Virus record (IMG/VR): IMGVR_UViG_3300013102_000008
Location: 1 to 64,000 of that record
Source of the DNA: a virus
Length of the DNA stretch: 64,000 nucleotides
Direction: 5' to 3' (one strand)
The stretch's first letter is position 1. Each line of letters starts with the position of its first letter. Positions 26,867 to 33,266 of this stretch are shown here, in pieces. The position numbers were made by a program, and so were the translations under genes. The notes beneath the pieces are model-generated. The model saw only the letters and a list, made by a program, of their open reading frames with translations. It had not been told where the DNA came from and searched no databases.

Positions 26867-27579
26867 TTGGCGGTCACTCCTTCCGTTGTATTAATCGCGT
26901 CTAAGCGGATATTGGCGGCGGTTACGTATTCTGTTTCGAGTTCAAACGCGATGAAGTTACGTCCCGATTCCGTGGCAGCTACGCACGTTGACCCAGTGCC
27001 GGCGAATCCGTCCAATACAATACCGCCGATATCGCTTGAGTTCCGTATGAATGTACTTAATAATTCCGTAGGTTTCTCCGTTGGGTGCGTCAACCTTACG
27101 CTAGGTATCTTTGCGCAATCAATTACGTCAGGTACGCGCTTTTCCCGGAATAGCGAACGCCCTTTATGTCCGTATAGTATAAATTCATGTTTAGGTGCGT
27201 ACGATCCCTTTAGGTCGCCACTGCCGTGATTGTTCTTGTTCCATATGATGATATTCTTTAGCTTGAAATACCGCTCAAACTCTGCCTTAAAGAAGTCGAT
27301 ATGGTGCCAGCTACAAAACATATACATCGCGGTATCATCCTTAAGGACGCGGTGACATTCGGCTATATACTGCGATATTAACTCGGTCGAATCTACGTCA
27401 TTCGCGATATGTTTGAACTTGTCCGCAACTACGCGACGATTACTTCGATAATTCATAAGATAAGGCGGATCAGTCACGACCAGATCAACGCTCTTATCCG
27501 GAATCATCCGTATACCTTCGATACAGTCACGTTGGTAAATCCGGTTTAATTCGATACTTCCGAGTAGTTTCTTTGTCAT
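26863..27579 (-). CDS. DNA methyltransferase (N4/N6, DPPY motif)
   Basis: A 238-residue protein. Catalytic DPPY is in 'LVVTDPPYLMNYRSN' (residues about 32-46). SAM motif 'VLDGFAGTGSTCVAA' is near residue 210. It is a beta-class orphan methylase with no neighbouring endonuclease. It overlaps the dNMP kinase gene by 4 bp. SD GGAAGGAG precedes ATG. Confidence 0.88.
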   Translation of the reverse strand: MTKKLLGSIELNRIYQRDCIEGIRMIPDKSVDLVVTDPPYLMNYRSNRRVVADKFKHIANDVDSTELISQYIAECHRVLKDDTAMYMFCSWHHIDFFKAEFERYFKLKNIIIWNKNNHGSGDLKGSYAPKHEFILYGHKGRSLFREKRVPDVIDCAKIPSVRLTHPTEKPTELLSTFIRNSSDIGGIVLDGFAGTGSTCVAATESGRNFIAFELETEYVTAANIRLDAINTTEGVTAN

Positions 27580-28304
27580 TCAGCGGTCACTCCTTCCGTT
27601 GTTAGTTGCGTCATAATCACGTCAATCTGCGCATATAACTCCGCGAGTGTTCCGTCGTTAACTACTTCGTAATCGACCTCGAATCCCTCAACGTGTGACT
27701 CCGTGTCATGCGTTAAGTCGCGTAGATTGAACGTATCAGACGATTTGACTGCGCGGTCGATACGGACGGATTCCGGTGCGGTTACGCGGATGATTACGTA
27801 GGATTCCGAGCGGCAACGGTCATACTCGTTCGGATGCCTTAAATCGCTGATTACGGCGCGGAATGGCGGGTGAAATACTCCCCCGGCGTATACTTTTCGC
27901 GCTACCATTTCGTAGGATTCCATGATATCTTCGAAACACTTCCGCGTCCAAATATCGGGATCACGTTCGCGCATCGTTTGCCCAAACCACTGATATAACT
28001 CGCGCGGCTTTCCGTCAGGCTCACCGAATAATTCGTGTGTATAACGTTTGAGTTCGTCGCCGAACGCGAACCGTGTGTATCCGTAGTTTTGCGTGAGATA
28101 GTCAGCGAGCGCATCTTTTCCACTCCGCATAAGTCCAGTTAAGGCGATGTTTGGCGTGGACTTGGCGGTAACCTGCGTGAGTTTCCGAATCATTGGAGCG
28201 CCCATACAACGTTTATGACCGCTGTACCATACGTCCTCGTGACGGAAACTGTACGGAGAGCTTGCGAACTTTCCGCAGTAATCGCAAGTTTCGGATGTCT
28301 TCAT
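27576..28304 (-). CDS. Deoxynucleoside monophosphate kinase
   Basis: A 242-residue protein. An N-terminal Cys pair (CDYCGKFAS) is followed by a P-loop 'NIALTGLMRSGKDALADYL' (residues about 52-70). It then has 'QWFGQTMRERDPDIWTRKCF' and 'AVISDLRHPNEYDRC', typical of the T4 gp1-like/AAA_18 dNMP kinase family. It phosphorylates dNMPs for phage DNA synthesis. It is coupled to the methylase and KOW-repeat genes. Confidence 0.82.
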   Translation of the reverse strand: MKTSETCDYCGKFASSPYSFRHEDVWYSGHKRCMGAPMIRKLTQVTAKSTPNIALTGLMRSGKDALADYLTQNYGYTRFAFGDELKRYTHELFGEPDGKPRELYQWFGQTMRERDPDIWTRKCFEDIMESYEMVARKVYAGGVFHPPFRAVISDLRHPNEYDRCRSESYVIIRVTAPESVRIDRAVKSSDTFNLRDLTHDTESHVEGFEVDYEVVNDGTLAELYAQIDVIMTQLTTEGVTAE

Positions 28305-29722
28305 TACGCGTTCACCCCTTCCGATTCCTCATCGCTCATACGGCTGTCATCAAGTATCGCGTGTTTAAATTGACGCGTTGTACTAAGATACGTGGTATCG
28401 CCATTAGAATAATAGTCGGCACCACCGCTTATTACCGTAACGACGCGATTATCCCCCTCGTATTTAATAACGTCCCCTACGCGAACTTCTGTCGGTGCCG
28501 GCACGTTCATATACTCCGCAGGCACGTCGAGTCCTAACGCACGGTATAACGCTATAATTTTACCGAGATGTACGTTGAACACTTCGCCAGGTGCGGCTTT
28601 TGCGATTCCTTTCGATTGAACTACTCCGTTATATCTCCACCGTAATATAGCGACGACTGTACGCTTCTCTCTATTAACGATGAACTCTGCGTCCACTACG
28701 CGGCTACCGTACGAATAAACTAGCGGTTGCGGATTATCGCTAATATTCCATGGTGTCTTTACGTTTTCTAAGTCAGCCTTCGCACGCGCTACGATTTCGT
28801 CGCGGATTTGTTGATCCGTCTTTACCTGCGCCAATTTACGTTCACTCACCGCTTGCTGAATCTGCGAGGTAATATCTGCGTATACTTCCGTTTTCCTAGC
28901 GGATTCCAACGCAGTCACACGTTGCTCAAGCGCAGTCACCTTCGTAGTTAATACCGCGATATTCTCAGCGTATTGGTCAACGGGATCGAGCGTAGATAGC
29001 TTCGGTTGTGGCTTCGGTTGTGACGTAGTCTGCGTTGGGATTGCGTTGGATAGCGGAATGAGTACGCGGTATCCGATATCATCTCCGACGAACCAAACGC
29101 CATCTCCGTATACATAACCGTTACCGGAAAAATCCGCCGATACCGACTTTCCACCATTTACCACAGTCACAACGCCAATATTTCCGCGTTTATAGTACAC
29201 ATCGCAATCTTTCAGCGAGATAATGCGTTCGCCCACCGCTGCTTTCCGTTCGACCATGCGGAATCGTGTGGAGTCGATGCGGATGATATCGGAGGGTTCG
29301 AGGACAACGTATTCGCCTGCGTCTAAATGTACGGTACCTCCGCTGTACGAGTCGATGCGTATTTCTCCGAAACCGAGCGTTTCTTCCTGCGCTTCATATA
29401 CGTTACCCGCCGTATATTGATCGCAAGTATCGTCCGTAACTTTAACCTGTTCCCCTACGAGCGCCTTACGTTTAACCTCGTTGTATTCGCGTAAGAGACC
29501 ACTAGCCACACCACCGAGTGATTCGTCCGGTAATAGCGTGATGGCTTCGTTGGATTCCGTTTCTAGCGTGAACCACTCGTGATAATTCTCCTTCGTAAAA
29601 GAGTGTATGTGTCCGTCATTGTCTCTAACTTCGTAGGCTCTGTAATCCTCCGAAAGAACCTCGTATCGAGTGCCCTTTGTAACGTACTTACCGCTCGTGT
29701 GACAACGTAAATACTTCGTCAT
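28304..29722 (-). CDS. SH3/KOW-like repeat protein with coiled coil
   Basis: A 472-residue protein made of repeated short beta modules: 'LVGEQVKVTDDTCDQYTAGNVY', 'AVGERIISLKDCDVYYKRGN' and 'RVGDVIKYEGDNRVV'. A coiled coil lies in the middle (residues about 255-310). It is a paralogue of the protein at 40999-42660 and shares modules with 30448-30966. KOW/SH3-like modules bind nucleic acids or proteins. The exact role is unknown. Confidence 0.65.
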   Translation of the reverse strand: MTKYLRCHTSGKYVTKGTRYEVLSEDYRAYEVRDNDGHIHSFTKENYHEWFTLETESNEAITLLPDESLGGVASGLLREYNEVKRKALVGEQVKVTDDTCDQYTAGNVYEAQEETLGFGEIRIDSYSGGTVHLDAGEYVVLEPSDIIRIDSTRFRMVERKAAVGERIISLKDCDVYYKRGNIGVVTVVNGGKSVSADFSGNGYVYGDGVWFVGDDIGYRVLIPLSNAIPTQTTSQPKPQPKLSTLDPVDQYAENIAVLTTKVTALEQRVTALESARKTEVYADITSQIQQAVSERKLAQVKTDQQIRDEIVARAKADLENVKTPWNISDNPQPLVYSYGSRVVDAEFIVNREKRTVVAILRWRYNGVVQSKGIAKAAPGEVFNVHLGKIIALYRALGLDVPAEYMNVPAPTEVRVGDVIKYEGDNRVVTVISGGADYYSNGDTTYLSTTRQFKHAILDDSRMSDEESEGVNA

Positions 29723-29741
29723 ATAATCCGCTCCCTAACGT

Positions 29742-30227
29742 TTATTTTAAAATCCGTACGCTTACGTCCTGCCTTCCGAAATCCCGCGCATCTTTTAATC
29801 GCGGCATCAATACGTCAATCTTGCGTCCCTTTATTGCGCTTCCCGTATCAATCGCAATCGCGAGGAATGTATATCCGCTACTCAATCGGATTTCCAACGG
29901 AGTCCACATCGGGATAACGTTGGCATCCGTTGCCACGACTCGGTATCCTTCGTAGTGATTATCACGCCTAACGTCGATTCCCGTACGAGTGATTCCTGTG
30001 CATCCCGTGTCGCATAGCGCTACGTACGCCGATGCGTTGTATGTGCGCCATTTCTGCGTTGATTTAGCGTGATTAACTGCGGTGGTGGCGGTAGTAACCT
30101 CGGTGGGTTCGGACGGCGCTACTACGCTTATATTCGGTGATTCTACGTGTGTATTCGGTGGGACTCCGTTGATTCCGGAGAGTATCGTAGATACTGCGAT
30201 GATGACTCCGATTAGGCTTCGCGAGAT
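29742..30227 (-). CDS. Secreted 3D-domain protein, apparent ATC start
   Basis: This frame encodes a 3D (Asp-Asp-Asp) domain: 'RTYNASAYVALCDTGCTGIT', 'IAIDTGSAIKGRKIDV', ending 'VSVRILK'. No ATG, GTG or TTG exists between the in-frame stop at 30305 and GTG 29936, and GTG 29936 lies in the middle of the domain. ATC at 30227-30225 lies seven bases after AAGGAGG. Translation from there gives a signal-peptide-like N-terminus (SRSLIGVIIAVSTILSGI), then a Thr/Pro linker. 3D domains occur in cell-wall lytic transglycosylases, so it is possibly a wall-remodelling enzyme. 161 residues. Confidence 0.78.
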   Translation of the reverse strand: MSRSLIGVIIAVSTILSGINGVPPNTHVESPNISVVAPSEPTEVTTATTAVNHAKSTQKWRTYNASAYVALCDTGCTGITRTGIDVRRDNHYEGYRVVATDANVIPMWTPLEIRLSSGYTFLAIAIDTGSAIKGRKIDVLMPRLKDARDFGRQDVSVRILK

Positions 30228-30451
30228 GCGTCCGCCTCCTTCGTCTGTGTCGCCTGCGCTTCGTATAATTCCGCAAGGCGTACCGCCAATTTGATTATCA
30301 AATCATCCGCCTGTGCTATCGTCAATCCGATATGCTCATCGTACTCATCGTCGCCTTCTACGTAAATTACGTGAGCATCGGGATTGATTTCGAGTGCAGA
30401 CAACGTTGCGTCGAGAGTCGTATGGTTCCACGAAACATCCACCATTTTCAT
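30212..30451 (-). CDS. Hypothetical protein, 79 residues
   Basis: ATG 30451 follows GGGAGG. It is acidic and helical at the C-terminus (AQADDLIIKLAVRLAELYEAQ). Its 3' end holds the SD used by the 3D-domain gene. Function unknown. Confidence 0.6.
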   Translation of the reverse strand: MKMVDVSWNHTTLDATLSALEINPDAHVIYVEGDDEYDEHIGLTIAQADDLIIKLAVRLAELYEAQATQTKEADASREA

Positions 30452-30966
30452 TCGTTTGCCTCCCTTACGTTAAACAGCGCTTCGACTTGCGCAAGTAGCG
30501 CAGACTTCGCTTCGGCTGGCGTGAGGCGTTCGAGTTGCGTAGTGCCAAATTCGCTCCCTACACGACGACTAATAACGGATACGACATCTATCGGGAATGA
30601 GAGTCCCTTGCGCGAGTCCACCATCTGGATAATTACGATATCTCCCACTGCAAAGTAATCGTAATTATCCGTAAGTACCCGAGCATAGTCCCCAATTTTC
30701 AATGCCATTTCCTCCGTCAACTCCGCCTCTAACTCCGCGAGTTCTTTACGTTTCTGTGCGATGAGTTCGGCGGTTGTGACTCCGACAATTTCACAATCTA
30801 CGCGTTGAATATATCCAATGCCTCCCTCATCATCTTCAGGATCGTGACAGTCCAATACTTCGTAGCTTTCGTCGTCATCGAGTTCTCCGTCGGTCTCGAA
30901 TACCTCGCCGATTCTTTTCGCATACCAATACGTTGGAACTCCGCAACTTATTACGCGTATCTTCAT
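30448..30966 (-). CDS. Small KOW/SH3-repeat protein
   Basis: A 172-residue protein with one N-terminal beta module, a helical linker (KRKELAELEAELTEEMA) and a C-terminal 'LKIGDYARVLTDNYDYFAVGDIVII' module. The last is nearly the same as the module of the 553-residue protein at 40999-42660 (VGDFAKVISDNYEHRVGHIVKI). It is coupled to the gene at 30451. Confidence 0.65.
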   Translation of the reverse strand: MKIRVISCGVPTYWYAKRIGEVFETDGELDDDESYEVLDCHDPEDDEGGIGYIQRVDCEIVGVTTAELIAQKRKELAELEAELTEEMALKIGDYARVLTDNYDYFAVGDIVIIQMVDSRKGLSFPIDVVSVISRRVGSEFGTTQLERLTPAEAKSALLAQVEALFNVREANE

Positions 30967-31734
30967 CTATTCGTCCTCCTTCGATTTGAAATACGCTGAT
31001 AACCACGGATCAACCTTCGTAATCTCATCGCGGATACTTACGGCTAATTGCGTTATCTCATGCTGTGCGCCGTTACCGGGACGTCTCTTCGCGTAGAAAT
31101 CGAGGAATGTACGTAGGTTGCCGGTCATAACGAGATTACACGTAGTTGCGTTCGGAAGGACCATACGGGCGTCTTCCTGCGGTACTCCGGCTTCGCGCAA
31201 GAGATCATACGCGTGTTGCGCCTGTTTCATCGCATCTTCGTAAAGGTCGATCGCGTATTCGACGCCCCACGGTTGTAATGCGCGTGTTTTTCCGTGTATG
31301 GAATCCGGAGTTACATGGTCGAATCCGCCGCTCTTATTACCGGTTCCAAACGGGACATACCGCTGACTCTGTACGCTAAACGATAGGTGACGGTGACGCG
31401 TTAACTGCGCAAGTAATGCGCGACTTACGCCTTCAACCGCGAATGTATACGTCAGATGTTCGAGCGTACTCGTATGTCCGGATCGCGTAATATGCCGGAA
31501 CAATCGGTCAGCCTCCGTACCGCCTTCGTTATCTGACGCGGTATTACCGAAGTATTTCGCGCCTTCCTTTGCGACGATTTCCGTAGGCTTAAGCGGTGAA
31601 TAGCAACATCTGATAGCGGTTAATGCGATTGCTTTCTCACGCGCATCCCATCCGTATTCTCCTACGAGATCAAACGGTAAGGATGCGAGAAACTCCGGTG
31701 TTAACGTTGAATGTGCAATTAGTTTAACGGTCAC
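30967..31734 (-). CDS. thyX: Flavin-dependent thymidylate synthase
   Basis: A 255-residue ThyX. The signature RHRHLSFSVQSQRY (RHRxxS motif, residues about 108-121) binds dUMP/FAD. 'SGHTSTLEHLTYTF' supplies further active-site residues. It makes dTMP from dUMP with methylene-tetrahydrofolate and FAD. It clusters with dUTPase and ribonucleotide reductase. GTG start with AAGGAGG upstream and a 4-bp overlap with a small gene. Confidence 0.95.
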   Translation of the reverse strand: MTVKLIAHSTLTPEFLASLPFDLVGEYGWDAREKAIALTAIRCCYSPLKPTEIVAKEGAKYFGNTASDNEGGTEADRLFRHITRSGHTSTLEHLTYTFAVEGVSRALLAQLTRHRHLSFSVQSQRYVPFGTGNKSGGFDHVTPDSIHGKTRALQPWGVEYAIDLYEDAMKQAQHAYDLLREAGVPQEDARMVLPNATTCNLVMTGNLRTFLDFYAKRRPGNGAQHEITQLAVSIRDEITKVDPWLSAYFKSKEDE

Positions 31735-31880
31735 TCTTCGCCCTCCTTCGATATATGTGTGTACGTAAGGTTAGCTCCGACTATCTGCACAATAAATACT
31801 TCCGCAGGCGTTGCGCCAAATATGAAAGACGCGCATATTCCCAGAAGGAATCCGCCTAAAATCGATATAAATAAGCGCAT
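31731..31880 (-). CDS. Small membrane protein, 49 residues
   Basis: ATG 31880 follows GGAGG. One hydrophobic span (ISILGGFLLGICASFIFGA) lies near the N-terminus, with a short polar tail. Its last codons overlap the thyX GTG. Function unknown. Confidence 0.55.
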   Translation of the reverse strand: MRLFISILGGFLLGICASFIFGATPAEVFIVQIVGANLTYTHISKEGEE

Positions 31881-31881
31881 A

Positions 31882-32115
31882 CTATTCGACCTCCTTCGTT
31901 ACTGCGAGAATATCCGCTAAGTGTTCGCGGAGTATCGTTTTCATTAGCGCGATTTGTTCGTCGATACTAGTAGCGTCGTCCGCCTCTGCAACTATCGGAA
32001 GGAACGCGTCTACTTCGTCATCCGTAAACAACTCCTTCAGCGGAACATCCGATTCCTCCAACGCGACTATTAACGAGCTGAACATGACAACCTTCCGTAA
32101 CATTTCGTCCGTCAT
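31882..32115 (-). CDS. Hypothetical acidic protein, 77 residues
   Basis: A small helical acidic protein (SLIVALEESDVPLKELFTDD), abutting the membrane-protein gene at 32116. SD AAGGGTGG. Function unknown. Confidence 0.6.
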   Translation of the reverse strand: MTDEMLRKVVMFSSLIVALEESDVPLKELFTDDEVDAFLPIVAEADDATSIDEQIALMKTILREHLADILAVTKEVE

Positions 32116-32325
32116 TTATTCGCCACCCTTCTTCCTAGTTATTTTCAAACGTAATCCAAGAAGTAGCACCGGCCATACTAGCACTATTACCGCGAGAAAC
32201 GCGCGTTGTACTTGCGGACTCTCTAGCGCTGAAAACTTCGGATCTGATACGTCAGGCTTCAAATATTTAGCGATGAGAAACGCGGTTACAACTCCGATTA
32301 GTAGATAAATGCTAACTACGGTCAT
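32116..32325 (-). CDS. Two-span membrane protein, 69 residues
   Basis: The start at ATG 32325 lies after GGGGTGAACG and excludes a longer upstream frame. Two hydrophobic segments (YLLIGVVTAFLIAKYL; AFLAVIVLVWPVLLLGL) are followed by a basic tail. Its SD is made from the 10-G tract at the end of the dUTPase gene. Function unknown. Confidence 0.6.
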   Translation of the reverse strand: MTVVSIYLLIGVVTAFLIAKYLKPDVSDPKFSALESPQVQRAFLAVIVLVWPVLLLGLRLKITRKKGGE

Positions 32326-32332
32326 TCTGCGT

Positions 32333-32887
32333 TCACCCCCCCCCCGACTTAACTCCGCTATGTCCGAATCCACCGTCGCCTCTTTCCGTCTCGCTTAGTG
32401 CGTCAACTTGCGTGAACTCTACGTGTGGGATGCGTTGGATAAGCGCTTGAGCGATTCTGTCTCCTTTGCGGATCAGGTACGTACCAATCGGATAACTCGT
32501 TCCGATATCCCACGCGGTAAATACGCCATCAATTGTGAAGTATCCGCGGGCATATTCGTATTCTTTCTGCGCGATGTTGTCGATAATAACGCTGACTTCT
32601 CCGCGATAATCCGAGTCAATCGTAGCAGGCGCATTCCCTACGCGTAGCTTCGTATTCTTCGTAATTCCGGAGCGCGGACGTATCTGCATTTCGTAGCCAA
32701 TTGGTATCTCGAACGCGAGTCCAATCGGTACTAGCGCGGTATCTCCCGGCGCGATGATGACGTCGGCTACCGATACGAGATCGAATGCTGCGGCGCCCTC
32801 CGTTGCGTAACGTGGAATAACGGCGTCTGCGTGGAGTTTACGGATGTTAACGTTAATTGTTGTGTTGTTCGTGTTTATAGCGCTCAC
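32333..32887 (-). CDS. dut: dUTPase
   Basis: A trimeric dUTPase of about 184 residues with the five motifs: 'AAAFDLVS', 'RPRSGITKN', 'IDSDYRGEVSVII', 'GDRIAQALIQ' and 'ERGDGGFGHSG'. It removes dUTP and feeds ThyX with dUMP. The start is uncertain. GTG 32887 abuts the AAAGGG, whereas ATA 32878 lies eight bases after it. The gene ends in a 10-G tract giving Gly-Gly-Gly before the stop. Confidence 0.93.
   Translation of the reverse strand: MSAINTNNTTINVNIRKLHADAVIPRYATEGAAAFDLVSVADVIIAPGDTALVPIGLAFEIPIGYEMQIRPRSGITKNTKLRVGNAPATIDSDYRGEVSVIIDNIAQKEYEYARGYFTIDGVFTAWDIGTSYPIGTYLIRKGDRIAQALIQRIPHVEFTQVDALSETERGDGGFGHSGVKSGGG
32336..32345 (-). repeat. G10 homopolymer at dUTPase 3' end
   Basis: Ten consecutive C on the plus strand. 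It encodes the last Gly codons of dUTPase and doubles as the SD of the next gene. It is prone to slippage. Confidence 0.7.
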
Positions 32888-32906
32888 CCTTTCGTAGTAA
32901 TTTTGT

Positions 32907-32951
32907 CTTACACATACATGTTGCCGGCCGAAGCTACTTTCGCACACTTTT
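32907..32951 (-). promoter_or_regulatory. 45-bp regulatory element, copy 1 (dUTPase)
   Basis: AAAAGTGTGCG, a 15-bp variable segment beginning with the A of GTGTGCGA, then GGCAACATGTATGTGTAAG. The same layout and spacing occur at 46246-46290 and 56994-57038, each just upstream of a gene start. It is likely a phage-specific promoter/operator. Confidence 0.65.
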
Positions 32952-32968
32952 ACGAAAATAAACGTAAA

Positions 32969-33001
32969 GAATCCGCCGACCTATACGCAGGTGGCGGATT
33001 C
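32969..33001 (-). terminator. Rho-independent terminator
   Basis: The minus strand pairs GAATCCGCC with GGCGGATTC (nine pairs), followed by TTTACGTTTATTTT. It overlaps the last codons of the gene at 32981-33265 and ends the RNR-side operon ahead of regulatory element copy 1. Confidence 0.8.
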
Positions 33002-33265
33002 TATTAAACGTTGAGCCGTACGTAGCGCCCACGCATTATACGGTAAGTCGTAACCGGTGGTACCGTCCCATTCCGCAAACTCCGCAGCTAACGGAGCAGA
33101 CGCGGACTCGTCCGGGTAATCACGTTGTAAATCGCGTAACTCGTACGCCCATCGGTCGAATGTTGAATCCTCGATAATGGACGTACATAACCGGTAATAC
33201 ATTACGGAGTGTACGAGTAGCTGGCGACGGCGATGCGTTATAGTTGCGATGATGTCTGCGTTCAT
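32981..33265 (-). CDS. Hypothetical protein, 94 residues
   Basis: The start at ATG 33265 overlaps the end region of the RNR gene. It is helical and Arg-rich at the start (ITHRRRQLLVHSVMYYRLC), with 'FDRWAYELRDLQRDYPD' in the middle. Small proteins of this type accompany phage nucleotide genes. Function unknown. Confidence 0.6.
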   Translation of the reverse strand: MNADIIATITHRRRQLLVHSVMYYRLCTSIIEDSTFDRWAYELRDLQRDYPDESASAPLAAEFAEWDGTTGYDLPYNAWALRTAQRLIESATCV

Positions 33266-33266
33266 C

